From positions 35,479-99,478 of the forward strand of contig CAZVNP010000006.1 in assembly GCA_964628285.1 (NCBI GenBank): a stretch of 64,000 nucleotides of DNA, written 5' to 3'. The notes below the pieces were generated by a model, which was not told the DNA's origin, did no database searches, and saw nothing but the letters and a program-made list of their open reading frames with translations. This document shows, one piece after another, positions 30,370 to 39,096 of this stretch. A program made the position numbers and the translations under genes. The number at the start of each line of letters is the position of its first letter. Positions within the stretch are counted from its first letter, which is position 1. The DNA comes from JAPLDP01 sp964628285 (GTDB taxonomy: Bacteria > Bacteroidota > Bacteroidia > Bacteroidales > JAGONC01).

Positions 30370-33300
30370 CTAAAATAAATCGAGCTGACTTTCATCCTTT
30401 CGTGGCGTTGTTTTCACTGTTGCTTTTGATTTTTCAATTAGCTCTTGTTCTATGCTGTCAAGAAAAGGGCTGCGCCGGAGCCGGAACTCCTGCCCGAGTA
30501 AAAATCTCCGTTGGGCATGCAGGAGCCACAGGTATTTCATGGCTCTGGTCATTCCGACATACAGCAGCCGTCTCTCTTCGGTGGTGTCGGAGACCAGTCC
30601 CGGCAAGAGGGAGAAAGGTATAAGCCCCTCCTCGCATCCCGGTATGAAGACCCCTTTGAACTCAAGCCCTTTGGCAGCGTGCAGTGTCATCAGAGTCACC
30701 TGTTCGGCACCGGACGACAAGGTATCGACGGAGCGGCCCATCACGACAAAGCGGAGGAAAGCAGCCCTGTCGTCACCAAAGGGCTGAGCCAGATGGGACA
30801 GGTTCTTCAGGTCGGACTGGTGTTCCTGCCATTTTACTTTGAGACAACCCTCGGCCAGCGCACGCAGCGTGTCGGCAACAGTCAGCCCTGAGCCCAGCAT
30901 CTGAAGATGCGCAGGTTCACATGTGATGACGCGGGGATTTTTTTTGAGCTTTTGTTGTATCAGGACATTGCCGGGATTGATCAGCAGCTTGAAAAGGTCG
31001 AGGACATCGGCGATGGGTTCCTGCCTGAAGAATGGCTCCTCAGCATACGACCGGAAGGGGATGCCGTGGTCGTTGAAGGCTTTTTCAATGGCCACCAGTT
31101 GCCGGCCCATCCTGCAAAGAACAGCGAAGTCGGACAGGCTCTTGATGTCCTGGTCTTGATCCCCACTGGCAACCTCGCTGTCGATGGAGAAAAAACGCAG
31201 CCCTCCCATCATCTGTTCGATGGTCCTTGCGATATACTCCGCTTCACTTTTATCGGAAATGTTTTCGACAATGTTTATTTTTACCCCTTCCATTAAACCG
31301 GATAAGACAGGCGAGCTGAAGCCTTTGTTGCGGATGACGTTGTGTGAAGCCTGTAAGATATGGCCGGAACAACGGTAACTGGTCTGCAGGTTATATATCC
31401 TGGCTGCCGGATAGTCACCGGTAAATTTTTCGATGAATTCCACCCGCGCACCCCTGAAGCCATATATGGCCTGGTTGGGATCACCGATGACAAAAAGATT
31501 CGGATTCGGCGGGGGCATCAGCAAACATATGAGCCGGTACTGGGCAAAATTGATATCCTGGTACTCATCAATGAGCAGCCATTGATATCGTGACCGGTAT
31601 GACCCGAGCAGATCATGATCTCTGTCAAGCAGGAAACAGGGTTCGCTGATGAGATCATCGAGGTCGACGAGGTTGAAGTGTTGCAGGGCAGACTGGTACG
31701 TTTCAATCATGTCACGAAACGGGGTATTACCCGAAGCCACCGGCAGTAACTCCTGTTTATAATGGGTTATGTCCTCCACAATACGGCTGATGCTGTCTTT
31801 GCCGGCGCCGAGCTGACGGAGGAGATCTTTTTTATCCTCCTCGTCGATAATCGAAAAACCTTTTTTCCTTCCTGTTTTTTCAATGTGTTCCTTCAGGATG
31901 TCATATCCAAAAGCGTGAAAAGTCCCTATCAATATGTCACGGGCTTTATCTTTCCCGATAAGTGCCACGATTCGTTGCCTCATCTCTTCGGCTGCTTTAT
32001 TGGTGAAAGTGATGGCCAGTATGTTATTGGGTGCAACCTTCATTTCATTGATCAGGAACGAGATGTGGTAAGCCAGCACGCGTGTTTTTCCTGTTCCCGG
32101 TCCGGCAAGGATGAGGGCGGGGCCATGGGCATGCCGTGCCGCCGCCGTCTGCTCGGCATTAAGTCCGGCGCTCATGCCGGGAGCATACGAGGCCACGGAT
32201 TCGGCAGCCAGGCTTGCAGGGGATAACTGTTGTGCCCTTATGTTCTGATATTTTGCCAGATCGAAGCTCAGATGACGGATATCCCTCGCAATGGGTCTTC
32301 TCACCACCGGTGTCATATCAAAGAGATAATGAGGTGCCTTCAAATCGTTGACCTCGCCCTCCTCAAAGAGCCTGATACGGCCAAATTCGCCGTCATATCC
32401 CTCGCGGATAATGACCTCACGGTTTCTCATACGCCGTATGGCTTCGGTGAGGAGGTCATCACCTAATGCCTTGATCATGTCAAGAGGCTCATGCAGAAGG
32501 ATGTTGAACTCGGAGCCTGCTTTGTGTATCAGGGAGAAGTAAGCATTCACGGTCTGTTTGGAGGCCGGTCCGGTGCCATGGATCTCAGAGAGGATCTCGG
32601 GGAGGGGGATGAGAGAGTGAAAAGGCAGGGCATTGGGCCGTTCGGTGATGTCGCTGCGGTCAGCCAACTCCATGACACGGTTCATCACGCCCATGGTGAC
32701 AGGTTTGTTGCAAACGGGACAAATACCGCCGTGTTCGAGGGTTTCCAGCGGATCCCAGCAGATACCGCATTTTCTGTGACCGGCAAAATGGTATTTGCCT
32801 TCCTGCGGGAAAAAGTCAATGGTGCCATGAAATTTATCACGGTCACCCGTTTTCAGGGCTTCAATGATGCCATCATACGAAAGCTCCGTGTTGAAGATAT
32901 TGGCATTCCTTCCCAGCTTCTCAGGCGAATGGGAGTCGGAATTTGAGATGAGGGTGTAGCGGTCAAGGATGCTGCACATCCAGTTCATCGGCGGATCGCT
33001 CGACAGGCCTGTCTCGGCGGCAAAGACATGTGCCGAGAGGTCGCCAAAACACTCTTCGATGGTGTCAAAGCCCGACTGGGCACCGAGCACCGAGAACCAG
33101 GGTGTCCAGATGTGTGCCGGCACCAGGTGCATCCGCTCCGAGCAGGTCAGCACGATCTCGAGCAGGTCACGGCTGTCCAGACCCAGGATAGGCCGGCCGT
33201 CGGAAGTGATGTTGAAGCCCAGCCGTTTCAGCTCAGCCTGCAGCTGAGACACACTTTCCATATCAGGAGCAAAAATGACGTTGTGGATTTTTCTTACCCG

Positions 33301-33606
33301 GCCGTTTTTCTTATAGATATTGCTGATCTCAGCCGTGAGCATGAACCTGGGATCAGGGTCACCGGGTGGCGGGGAAAAGGCAGCAATATTTTTACGGTAT
33401 TCTTTTTTAATAGTGTAAAGACCCGGTTCGGCAGGCCGGAGTTTTTCTTTCAGCTCGGCAAGCCATCCCGGATGAGTGAAGTCGCCTGTTCCGACCACGC
33501 GGATACCCTTGATGCGGGCCCAGAGATCCAGCGATTCAGGAACGAGGTCGCGACTGGTGGCAACGGAGAAATGGGAGTGGATATGGAGATCACCGATGAA
33601 ACGCAT
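30370..33606 (-). CDS. PHP-domain/UvrD-family helicase fusion
   Basis: Protein of 1078 residues joining two modules. Residues 1 to about 300 are a PHP-type phosphoesterase-like domain (GDLHIHSHFS, GTGDFTHPGW, SNSDSHSPE) of the TIGR00375 sort, followed at about 279-300 by a four-cysteine zinc ribbon (CGICWD ... CPVC) and a linker with helix-hairpin-helix-like SEIHGTGPASKQT. From about residue 485 comes a UvrD/PcrA superfamily 1 helicase: Walker A GPGTGKT near 502-508, NILAITFTNKAAEEM, Walker B LLIDEYQDINFAQ, GDPNQAIYGFRGA, VTLMTLHAAKGLEFK and RLLYVGMTRAM. A DNA repair or processing role is expected. The PHP histidines are kept, so the phosphoesterase could be active. Similar fusions exist in other Bacteroidota. 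Confidence 0.9.
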   Translation of the reverse strand: MRFIGDLHIHSHFSVATSRDLVPESLDLWARIKGIRVVGTGDFTHPGWLAELKEKLRPAEPGLYTIKKEYRKNIAAFSPPPGDPDPRFMLTAEISNIYKKNGRVRKIHNVIFAPDMESVSQLQAELKRLGFNITSDGRPILGLDSRDLLEIVLTCSERMHLVPAHIWTPWFSVLGAQSGFDTIEECFGDLSAHVFAAETGLSSDPPMNWMCSILDRYTLISNSDSHSPEKLGRNANIFNTELSYDGIIEALKTGDRDKFHGTIDFFPQEGKYHFAGHRKCGICWDPLETLEHGGICPVCNKPVTMGVMNRVMELADRSDITERPNALPFHSLIPLPEILSEIHGTGPASKQTVNAYFSLIHKAGSEFNILLHEPLDMIKALGDDLLTEAIRRMRNREVIIREGYDGEFGRIRLFEEGEVNDLKAPHYLFDMTPVVRRPIARDIRHLSFDLAKYQNIRAQQLSPASLAAESVASYAPGMSAGLNAEQTAAARHAHGPALILAGPGTGKTRVLAYHISFLINEMKVAPNNILAITFTNKAAEEMRQRIVALIGKDKARDILIGTFHAFGYDILKEHIEKTGRKKGFSIIDEEDKKDLLRQLGAGKDSISRIVEDITHYKQELLPVASGNTPFRDMIETYQSALQHFNLVDLDDLISEPCFLLDRDHDLLGSYRSRYQWLLIDEYQDINFAQYRLICLLMPPPNPNLFVIGDPNQAIYGFRGARVEFIEKFTGDYPAARIYNLQTSYRCSGHILQASHNVIRNKGFSSPVLSGLMEGVKINIVENISDKSEAEYIARTIEQMMGGLRFFSIDSEVASGDQDQDIKSLSDFAVLCRMGRQLVAIEKAFNDHGIPFRSYAEEPFFRQEPIADVLDLFKLLINPGNVLIQQKLKKNPRVITCEPAHLQMLGSGLTVADTLRALAEGCLKVKWQEHQSDLKNLSHLAQPFGDDRAAFLRFVVMGRSVDTLSSGAEQVTLMTLHAAKGLEFKGVFIPGCEEGLIPFSLLPGLVSDTTEERRLLYVGMTRAMKYLWLLHAQRRFLLGQEFRLRRSPFLDSIEQELIEKSKATVKTTPRKDESQLDLF

Positions 33607-33730
33607 GAGTTTGTCTCAGGAAAACCGTTCAGCTAAAATAGTTATTTCACAGAGGTGAACCATAGTAAAAAAGAGACAAAGACGGGAAAAAGATGGTATT
33701 CTGCATTAATGGCTTGTGCCTATAAACATA

Positions 33731-33763
33731 ATGGGGAACGCTTCTTTTGGAAATGTTCCCCAT
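33731..33763 (-). terminator. Hairpin ending the candidate RNA
   Basis: A 9-bp perfect stem ATGGGGAAC (33731-33739) / GTTCCCCAT (33755-33763) with an inner TTC/GAA extension. Read on the minus strand it is followed by ATTATGTTTATA, a moderately U-rich tail, so it fits termination of a minus-strand transcript better than a plus-strand one. Confidence 0.5.
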
Positions 33764-34097
33764 CCACCTGCCAGGAACCGTAGTTCGGGGCGGGTGCCAA
33801 GGTACAGTTATTATGGTTAACTCACATCATCCGGTTGGTTTCCCTTCCGGCACCTGGCCCTTCAAGCTGACATACACAGCAAATCACTTCTTGCGAAAGA
33901 CTCCTGCATAGGTCTGAATAAACTTTATCACTTTTTCAGGGTGACACGCTTAACTACTTGATTTCAGGGCTGACCGGCACCGCTAAACCCTCTCGAACTT
34001 AGCAGTGCACGATCCGGATTTTGTCTCTTCTTGTCCTTGCGGAGAGGAAGGATCAAAATCCCAGGTTCGTTCAGCCAACCTTTTATCTCTCGCTTGG
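33731..34097 (-). ncRNA. Candidate structured non-coding RNA, about 370 nt, family not recognised
   Basis: The 626-bp gap 33607-34232 has no open frame of note on either strand but is rich in helices. It has a minus-strand promoter (34103-34135) and ends at a strong hairpin (33731-33763), giving about 367 nt. Helices visible (plus-strand positions): 34071-34076 with 33968-33973 (TCAGCC/GGCTGA); 34054-34061 with 34016-34023 (CAAAATCC/GGATTTTG) enclosing a GCAA tetraloop stem; a 10-bp hairpin 33977-33986 with 33999-34008 (one G-U); and 33849-33854 with 33793-33798 (GGCACC/GGTGCC). The size would fit tmRNA or RNase P RNA, but I could not find a tag frame, a T-loop closing an acceptor stem, GAGGAAAGTCC, or the SRP GGAAG/AGCA core. 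It lies between two minus-strand genes. Confidence 0.55.
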
Positions 34098-34102
34098 TGA
34101 TG

Positions 34103-34135
34103 TAAAAGTACAACGGCGTTAAAGGTCATTTCAAG
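34103..34135 (-). promoter_or_regulatory. Promoter candidate for the structured RNA
   Basis: On the minus strand CTTG (34132-34135) is followed after exactly 21 bp by TACTTTTA (34103-34110), seven of eight matches to TAnnTTTG. Spacing and boxes fit the Bacteroidota housekeeping promoter and place the start near 34097, just before the structured segment. Confidence 0.5.
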
Positions 34136-34172
34136 TTTTTTATGTTTTTAAAGTAAACAAAATGTCCACACG

Positions 34173-34196
34173 AGTTATTAACAATTGTTAATAACT
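34173..34196. promoter_or_regulatory. Perfect 24-bp AT-rich palindrome
   Basis: An uninterrupted perfect palindrome centred on 34184/34185, with half-site AGTTATTAACAA. It lies 36 bp beyond the stop of the upstream minus-strand gene and about 40 bp upstream of the RNA promoter. It could be an operator for a dimeric regulator or a terminator-like hairpin. An imperfect DnaA-box-like word (ATGTCCACA, 7 of 9 to TTATCCACA) is next to it at about 34162-34170. Confidence 0.5.
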
Positions 34197-34232
34197 TCGA
34201 TTGGCATATTCATCTGATAATTAATGAAATGA

Positions 34233-36065
34233 TTATTTTTTAAAGATCAGCCTGCTAAAGTTTCTGTTATTCCAGGTGTTTATCAGGCGGCAAAAGGACT
34301 GGTATTGAGCCGGGCTGAATACTTTATAGGGTAACGACAACGACCGTTCGATTTCCATTTTATGTTTTGTACTTTTAATGCTGATCAGCACATTTCCTGC
34401 ATCATTCTTAATTGCAATAAGTGTATCGGGGATAACGGGAATCATGCTGTCAGGCAAAAGGATTCTGTAATGGCAGGTTTCCTCCACCGGGAAGGGAATC
34501 TCATAGGGCACGGTCCTGTCGTTATTTAAAAAGGTGATGTCCCAGCTTTCGAAGCCTTGCCTGATGTCGGGCAGGTTCCAGAAATAGTGATCATTGTATT
34601 GTTTCAGCGGTGATTCTTTGGTGACGGCGAAATGAAAATCGGAATGAATGGCTGCTATGTCTGCCGGATTTGTGGCGGTGACCTCACTGCCGGTGAAATG
34701 AGGTGAGAGCAGGCCGTTCGAAAAATTTTGATCCCTCATCAGTGCAAAGTACGGGTTGCAGGCATCCTGCAGGGCTACCGACACATCCCCTGTGAGATTA
34801 TCCTCGCCGGCGAAACTGAGGGTCCAGTCGGCAGCGAGGCTGTTTGTTCCATATTCCCCTTTGAATATTCTGTATTTTTGATCTGCCGGGTTGAGCACAA
34901 CAAGCGATTCCCCTGCCAGGGCATAGACCAGGCTTTGGTCATTCAGACGGACAGGTGAGAGGTAGAGCTGATTTTCATCCCGGGGATTCACTTGTACCAC
35001 AAAGCGGGTGATCAGGGGCAGGCACCCGGTTTCACTGTCGAATAAAGAGGAAGGTATAACGGCCACGGGAAAAGCATTGATGCCGGCACTGGTCAGCAAT
35101 CCGGTCAAAAGAACGGCTTTCTCGAGGGGGGTGCCCCCGTTGCTATGCCAGGTCTCGATGGCGGTACGCACACGGTAGCCCGTATATTCGGGAGGGATGT
35201 CATAGGTGTTCAATTCATTCACCACGACATCCTGCAACCTGAGGATCGTTGGGATATCACCTGTTTTCTGTTCGGTTATCTTGTTGAGAAAGGCCTTCAT
35301 GTCGTCATCCAGCTTGTAATTAAAAGCTTCCTGGTTAATGAGATACCGTATGGCGTCACCGAACACGGATGCCGTAGAGAAAATGATCCTGGGTTGATCC
35401 ACCTGATCCTCCGGTTGATGGGGATCGGCTGAGAGAGCATGCAGCCCGGTCAGAGTCCAGGTATAGACTTTTTCATCTCCTTCACTGGTGATGACCGGTG
35501 AGGCCCGTAGGTTGACAACCTTGTATTTCAGTTCCCTGTCGACGGGGATGCGGATGATAAAAGTCAGGTTGCTGACGGGGGCGGAGGTGGTTAGAACCTC
35601 GTTACCCATTAAATAGGGGCTGAAGGTAGCATCCGATGATATGGAATAATCGAGGTTGATAACGGCATGGCGTTCAAGAGCCGTATGTGTCACCACCATT
35701 TCCCTGAGTTGGTTGTAAGCCGGTGCCTGGGCAGCAAAATGCGGCAGTACTTCATTGAAAGCATTTTCGGGGGTGACCACCCGGCTGCCGTCAGCCATCA
35801 CGGTATAAGATTCATGGATGGTCAGATGCTGAAATTCCGGGTTATAAACAATAAACGTCTCGCCGTAGAGCCTTTGAAAGGCATTATAAGTCAATAGTTT
35901 TAATTGTTTTTTGCAACGGTAGTCGGTGCTGCCGTCCTGGTTTAGCCTGTATTCCTTCACCAGCGAAAGGTATACGGCATCGTTTTGTCCTTCCTGAGGC
36001 CGGCCTTCCATCACGGCGAGCGACAACAGGATCAGGAGTGTTAATTTGCTTTTTAATAATTTCAT
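34233..36065 (-). CDS. DUF3857/transglutaminase-like exported protein, catalytic residues lost
   Basis: Protein of 610 residues from ATG 36065 (the frame stays open upstream to 36182 without similarity). A signal peptide ends near residue 24 (LLILLSLAVMEG). A DUF3857 domain fills the N-terminal half and a transglutaminase-like domain sits near residues 260-400, with a C-terminal DUF2569/DUF3858-like beta region. Where an active enzyme has G-V-C-K-D, this protein has GGTPLEKAVLL, and the following His and Asp sites read ITRFVVQV and LYLSPVRL, so the Cys-His-Asp triad is absent. It is 28 bp downstream of a full paralogue and probably in the same operon. A binding or scaffolding role for the inactive copy is inference. 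Confidence 0.82.
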   Translation of the reverse strand: MKLLKSKLTLLILLSLAVMEGRPQEGQNDAVYLSLVKEYRLNQDGSTDYRCKKQLKLLTYNAFQRLYGETFIVYNPEFQHLTIHESYTVMADGSRVVTPENAFNEVLPHFAAQAPAYNQLREMVVTHTALERHAVINLDYSISSDATFSPYLMGNEVLTTSAPVSNLTFIIRIPVDRELKYKVVNLRASPVITSEGDEKVYTWTLTGLHALSADPHQPEDQVDQPRIIFSTASVFGDAIRYLINQEAFNYKLDDDMKAFLNKITEQKTGDIPTILRLQDVVVNELNTYDIPPEYTGYRVRTAIETWHSNGGTPLEKAVLLTGLLTSAGINAFPVAVIPSSLFDSETGCLPLITRFVVQVNPRDENQLYLSPVRLNDQSLVYALAGESLVVLNPADQKYRIFKGEYGTNSLAADWTLSFAGEDNLTGDVSVALQDACNPYFALMRDQNFSNGLLSPHFTGSEVTATNPADIAAIHSDFHFAVTKESPLKQYNDHYFWNLPDIRQGFESWDITFLNNDRTVPYEIPFPVEETCHYRILLPDSMIPVIPDTLIAIKNDAGNVLISIKSTKHKMEIERSLSLPYKVFSPAQYQSFCRLINTWNNRNFSRLIFKK

Positions 36066-36093
36066 GTGTGATGGTATTGTTTTTACCGTATAG

Positions 36094-38049
36094 TTATTCC
36101 CTGACCAGGATGACAGGATCCTGTGCAAAACGGTTCTGACCGGCGACAGCAGCCCTGAACGACGGCCAGTCGCCGGGATCATAAACGCGTTTCTTCAAAG
36201 TCACCACTTCGTGGAGGACAATCCCGTCACCCTCCTGATGAATAAACCCCTCAAAGGAAGCACCGGGACCTTCTTCCTGTTGCTCCGGTGAAGCATAGCT
36301 GAGCCTGTAGCCTCCGGGAATCCGGACTGTTTCATTCAGCTCGACCAATCTCGAACACCTGTCACGAAAGGGGTATGTTCTGTTTACCGTACCGGTGTTA
36401 AAATAAAGATGCGCCATTCCTCTTTTGAAAAGAGGGGATGCAAGAAGAGGGGTGAAAATAATTTCATTGCCGGTCATCAGGGCATAACCCGGTATGATAT
36501 AGGTCACATTTATTTGAATGGGGCCGGACATATAATCATAAGGGTCGCCAAAATCCATCCCGGTGATCTCAGCCATGGGGGCCACAGCCAGCAGCTCGTT
36601 GGTCACCAGTTTTTTCCATTCCTGCGGTGAGGAGCGTGTGAACAGGGACCTGACGGCGGCATCCGACTGCCCTTCGGCCTGCAGCGTGAACTCCCCCTTT
36701 AAAGTGCCGTCATCCTGTATCTCGGAGGTGCCGCTGAGTTTGAAATAGTGGTTCCCGGGAGGTGACAGAGGCGTCTCTATGAGGGGAGCGCCACCGGGTA
36801 TGCCCATCAGGTAATTTTGCTGCTGTTCGGCACTGGACCAAAGCTCCCGGATAAAAGGCACCCAGGTGGGATCGAGGAGTTTGTATTTTCCATCCGGTAA
36901 TTTGACTAAGGTGACGCAATGGTTAAACTGGTCGGCGGGGATATCGTCAATACGTGATCCCGCCATGGTCATGGCAGGATAGGACTCAAAGCCTGCCGCG
37001 CGAAGCATGGTGATGAGCATGCCGGCTTTATCCTTGCACACCCCGCAACGGTCGGTGAAGTCCATGCTCCCCTTATGAAGGGTGTAGCCCTCACCTTTAC
37101 CCATGGAGATACCCGAGTACCTGATTTCATCAGCCACCCAGTGGGTCAGGATGGCGATCGAATCCATCTCGTTGACGGCCGGCAGTAAAAGTTCGTTTAC
37201 CTTGGCCCGTATGGCCGGCGTGGATTCAAAGCTTTTATAATCTTCATTCACCGAATAAAACCATCTCGATTTGGCTTGCCAGTCCGGACTCGTTGAGAGA
37301 AGAAGCTTGGGGGCCACATCCGAAAGTGACACCATGCCCTGTTCATGATCCGGGGGCATGATGTTCGTCTTTGAGAAGGTATAAATGCACCTGTCACCGG
37401 CAAACTCCAGCGACGACTGCACCTCGCCATGATAAACCTTATATTGCAAAGGCTTATCCTTGGGGATATTCACGGAGTATACTTTCAACAGCACCGGATC
37501 GGAGCTCCAGAACGCCACGATGTCATAAAAATGTCCACGCATAGGCGGGATGTATCTTTCATCGTCATCCTGGTCGGCGAGAAGAGCATAGGTGAATCCT
37601 TTTTTAAACAGGAATATTTCAACGGCGTCGCCAGGTTCAAGGCGTCCCAGGGCGAGCATTTTTTCCCTGGCACCCCAGTATATCGCTCTGGCCGGAGCAG
37701 GATAATCGACCACCCGGTTCATGTCCGGTAATTCGACAGGGCTATTGTTATGGTATACGACGGCTTTTTTGATATCGGCATAGGCTGTCAGGGGATCATA
37801 GCCATATCTGATCACGCTCAGGTCTAAGGCTCCCTTGGGCGTCAGGATTTTGTACAGCCGGTGTGTGTTGAAATAGCTTAAACCGGACTCCTGCACGTCG
37901 ACCTCCGTGCTGTCGAAAAGGATGAGCAGGTCGTTACCGGGGTATTCGGCCGGACCTCCCGATTTTTTGATCAGCTCTTCAACCGGGTTGCCGTTGACCC
38001 TGAAAATGACCGCAAGCAGAATGATGATCAGAAGATGATAACGGTTCAT
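36094..38049 (-). CDS. DUF3857 and transglutaminase-like exported protein, active-site residues kept
   Basis: Protein of 651 residues from ATG 38049 (an in-frame ATG at 38124 adds 25 non-signal residues). A signal peptide spans MNRYHLLIIILLAVIFRVNG. It has an N-terminal DUF3857 domain (SYFNTHRLYKILTPKGALDL), then a transglutaminase-like cysteine peptidase fold with all three catalytic sites recognisable: DRCGVCKDKAGM (Cys), FNHCVTLV (His) and LLDPTWV (Asp). A C-terminal beta-rich region follows. Members are periplasmic and may crosslink or cleave peptides or amidate side chains; no substrate is known. The first gene of a tandem pair with the inactive paralogue; it is likely the ancestor of the duplication. 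Confidence 0.86.
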   Translation of the reverse strand: MNRYHLLIIILLAVIFRVNGNPVEELIKKSGGPAEYPGNDLLILFDSTEVDVQESGLSYFNTHRLYKILTPKGALDLSVIRYGYDPLTAYADIKKAVVYHNNSPVELPDMNRVVDYPAPARAIYWGAREKMLALGRLEPGDAVEIFLFKKGFTYALLADQDDDERYIPPMRGHFYDIVAFWSSDPVLLKVYSVNIPKDKPLQYKVYHGEVQSSLEFAGDRCIYTFSKTNIMPPDHEQGMVSLSDVAPKLLLSTSPDWQAKSRWFYSVNEDYKSFESTPAIRAKVNELLLPAVNEMDSIAILTHWVADEIRYSGISMGKGEGYTLHKGSMDFTDRCGVCKDKAGMLITMLRAAGFESYPAMTMAGSRIDDIPADQFNHCVTLVKLPDGKYKLLDPTWVPFIRELWSSAEQQQNYLMGIPGGAPLIETPLSPPGNHYFKLSGTSEIQDDGTLKGEFTLQAEGQSDAAVRSLFTRSSPQEWKKLVTNELLAVAPMAEITGMDFGDPYDYMSGPIQINVTYIIPGYALMTGNEIIFTPLLASPLFKRGMAHLYFNTGTVNRTYPFRDRCSRLVELNETVRIPGGYRLSYASPEQQEEGPGASFEGFIHQEGDGIVLHEVVTLKKRVYDPGDWPSFRAAVAGQNRFAQDPVILVRE

Positions 38050-38202
38050 ATAATGAGGTTTTATTCGATGGTCAGGATTGATTTTGTAAAAATAGAAAAT
38101 ATGGGTCGGATGAACAAAACACAAAATAAATTGTCTGTATAACTTATGATAGGAAAATTTAGCCGGAAGCCAATAGCGGTTAGATTGACCGTTGATTGAC
38201 TT

Positions 38203-38994
38203 CTATTTATCACTTTGGTTTTCATTGAGGCCTCTGGGTTCGAAACCTGCATGGCGGCAATAGAAAAAGATGCGTGCCACGGCGGCGGCGATATCCATTC
38301 TGTCGAAAGCCGACAGCAGGTCATCGCCGGCCGCGATGCAGCCGTGTTTTTCCCAGAGCACAAGACGGCAGGAAAGGAACTTTTTTGCTGTCCGCCGGGC
38401 CAGATCCTCCGAACCTGACACGGAGAAAGGAACCAATCCCAGGCCCTCGGGAAGGAACATGAGCATTTCAGGATGGATACTGCGGAGTAATTCATTCATG
38501 CTTTTTTCATTCGCGTATTCATCGAGGTAGGTCAGGGCTGTCAGTTCATGAGCGTGGCCATGCACCACGGCTCTCCCCGGCACCTGCAGACCCGGCAGAA
38601 CGGCATGGACAGCCAGATGTACGGCCAGCTCCGAGGAGGGATGAAACGGCGTGCCACCGCCAACCGGTAAAACACGGCAGGATGAACCGTGATTATTTAC
38701 AGCTATCAACCCGGTAAAGGGAAAAGGATCGGCCATGACCTCCCGCATCCGCGCTCTTGAGGCTGTGATCAGAAAAACATGGCCCCCCAGCGCCGGATAA
38801 GAAGCACTCATCTGAAGATCAGTCCCATGAACAATGACCCGGTTGAACAATGAGGGTTCCGTCACATCCACCGAAATATTCCCGGCACTGCCTTCAGCCC
38901 ACCCTTTTGCCCAGAGAAAACCGGCCGTTTCCCGGAGTTGCTCCACCATGGTGCCGAGAACCGGAAATTCATTGAGCGGGATGAGGTTTTTCAT
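38203..38994 (-). CDS. rhaD: Rhamnulose-1-phosphate aldolase-like class II aldolase
   Basis: Protein of 263 residues; E. coli RhaD is 274. It cleaves rhamnulose-1-phosphate into DHAP and lactaldehyde, needing zinc. Class II aldolase/adducin features seen: KGWAEGSAGNISV near the N-terminus, GGGTPFHPSSELAVHLA in the middle, the metal-binding AVVHGHAHELTAL histidines and the late LWEKHGCIAAGDDL. No other rhamnose genes (rhaA, rhaB, rhaT) are nearby, so the sugar specificity is inferred from sequence resemblance alone. A fuculose-phosphate type aldolase is the alternative. Confidence 0.8.
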   Translation of the reverse strand: MKNLIPLNEFPVLGTMVEQLRETAGFLWAKGWAEGSAGNISVDVTEPSLFNRVIVHGTDLQMSASYPALGGHVFLITASRARMREVMADPFPFTGLIAVNNHGSSCRVLPVGGGTPFHPSSELAVHLAVHAVLPGLQVPGRAVVHGHAHELTALTYLDEYANEKSMNELLRSIHPEMLMFLPEGLGLVPFSVSGSEDLARRTAKKFLSCRLVLWEKHGCIAAGDDLLSAFDRMDIAAAVARIFFYCRHAGFEPRGLNENQSDK

Positions 38995-39055
38995 GCTTTT
39001 ATCTTATGATTGTCATGCAAAATTATGAATTTCAAAACAGATGATCTGAATGGTG

Positions 39056-39063
39056 TATATTTG
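39056..39063 (+). promoter_or_regulatory. Perfect -7 box upstream of the small membrane protein
   Basis: TATATTTG matches the Bacteroidota consensus TAnnTTTG exactly; no convincing -33 TTTG is present. It favours a transcription start near 39070 and translation from ATG 39097 rather than the upstream in-frame start codons at 39010 or 39025. Confidence 0.4.
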
Positions 39064-39096
39064 TCGCGTTTTATCCGATATGATCATTCCGGAACC

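Noticed and set aside
33731..34097. tmRNA, RNase P RNA, SRP RNA or group II intron as identity of the structured RNA
   Set aside because: I looked for a tag-peptide frame, the GGTTCGA T-loop at the 3' end, GAGGAAAGTCC, the SRP domain IV core (a GGTGCCGGAAGG stretch resembles it, but the opposite AGCA strand is missing) and a domain V helix (a lone TACGGTTC is present without its GAGCCGTA partner). None fit well enough to name.
34162..34196. Replication origin (oriC)
   Set aside because: Only one imperfect DnaA-box-like word and one palindrome; no cluster of boxes, no dnaA, and no skew data. Kept only as a remark.
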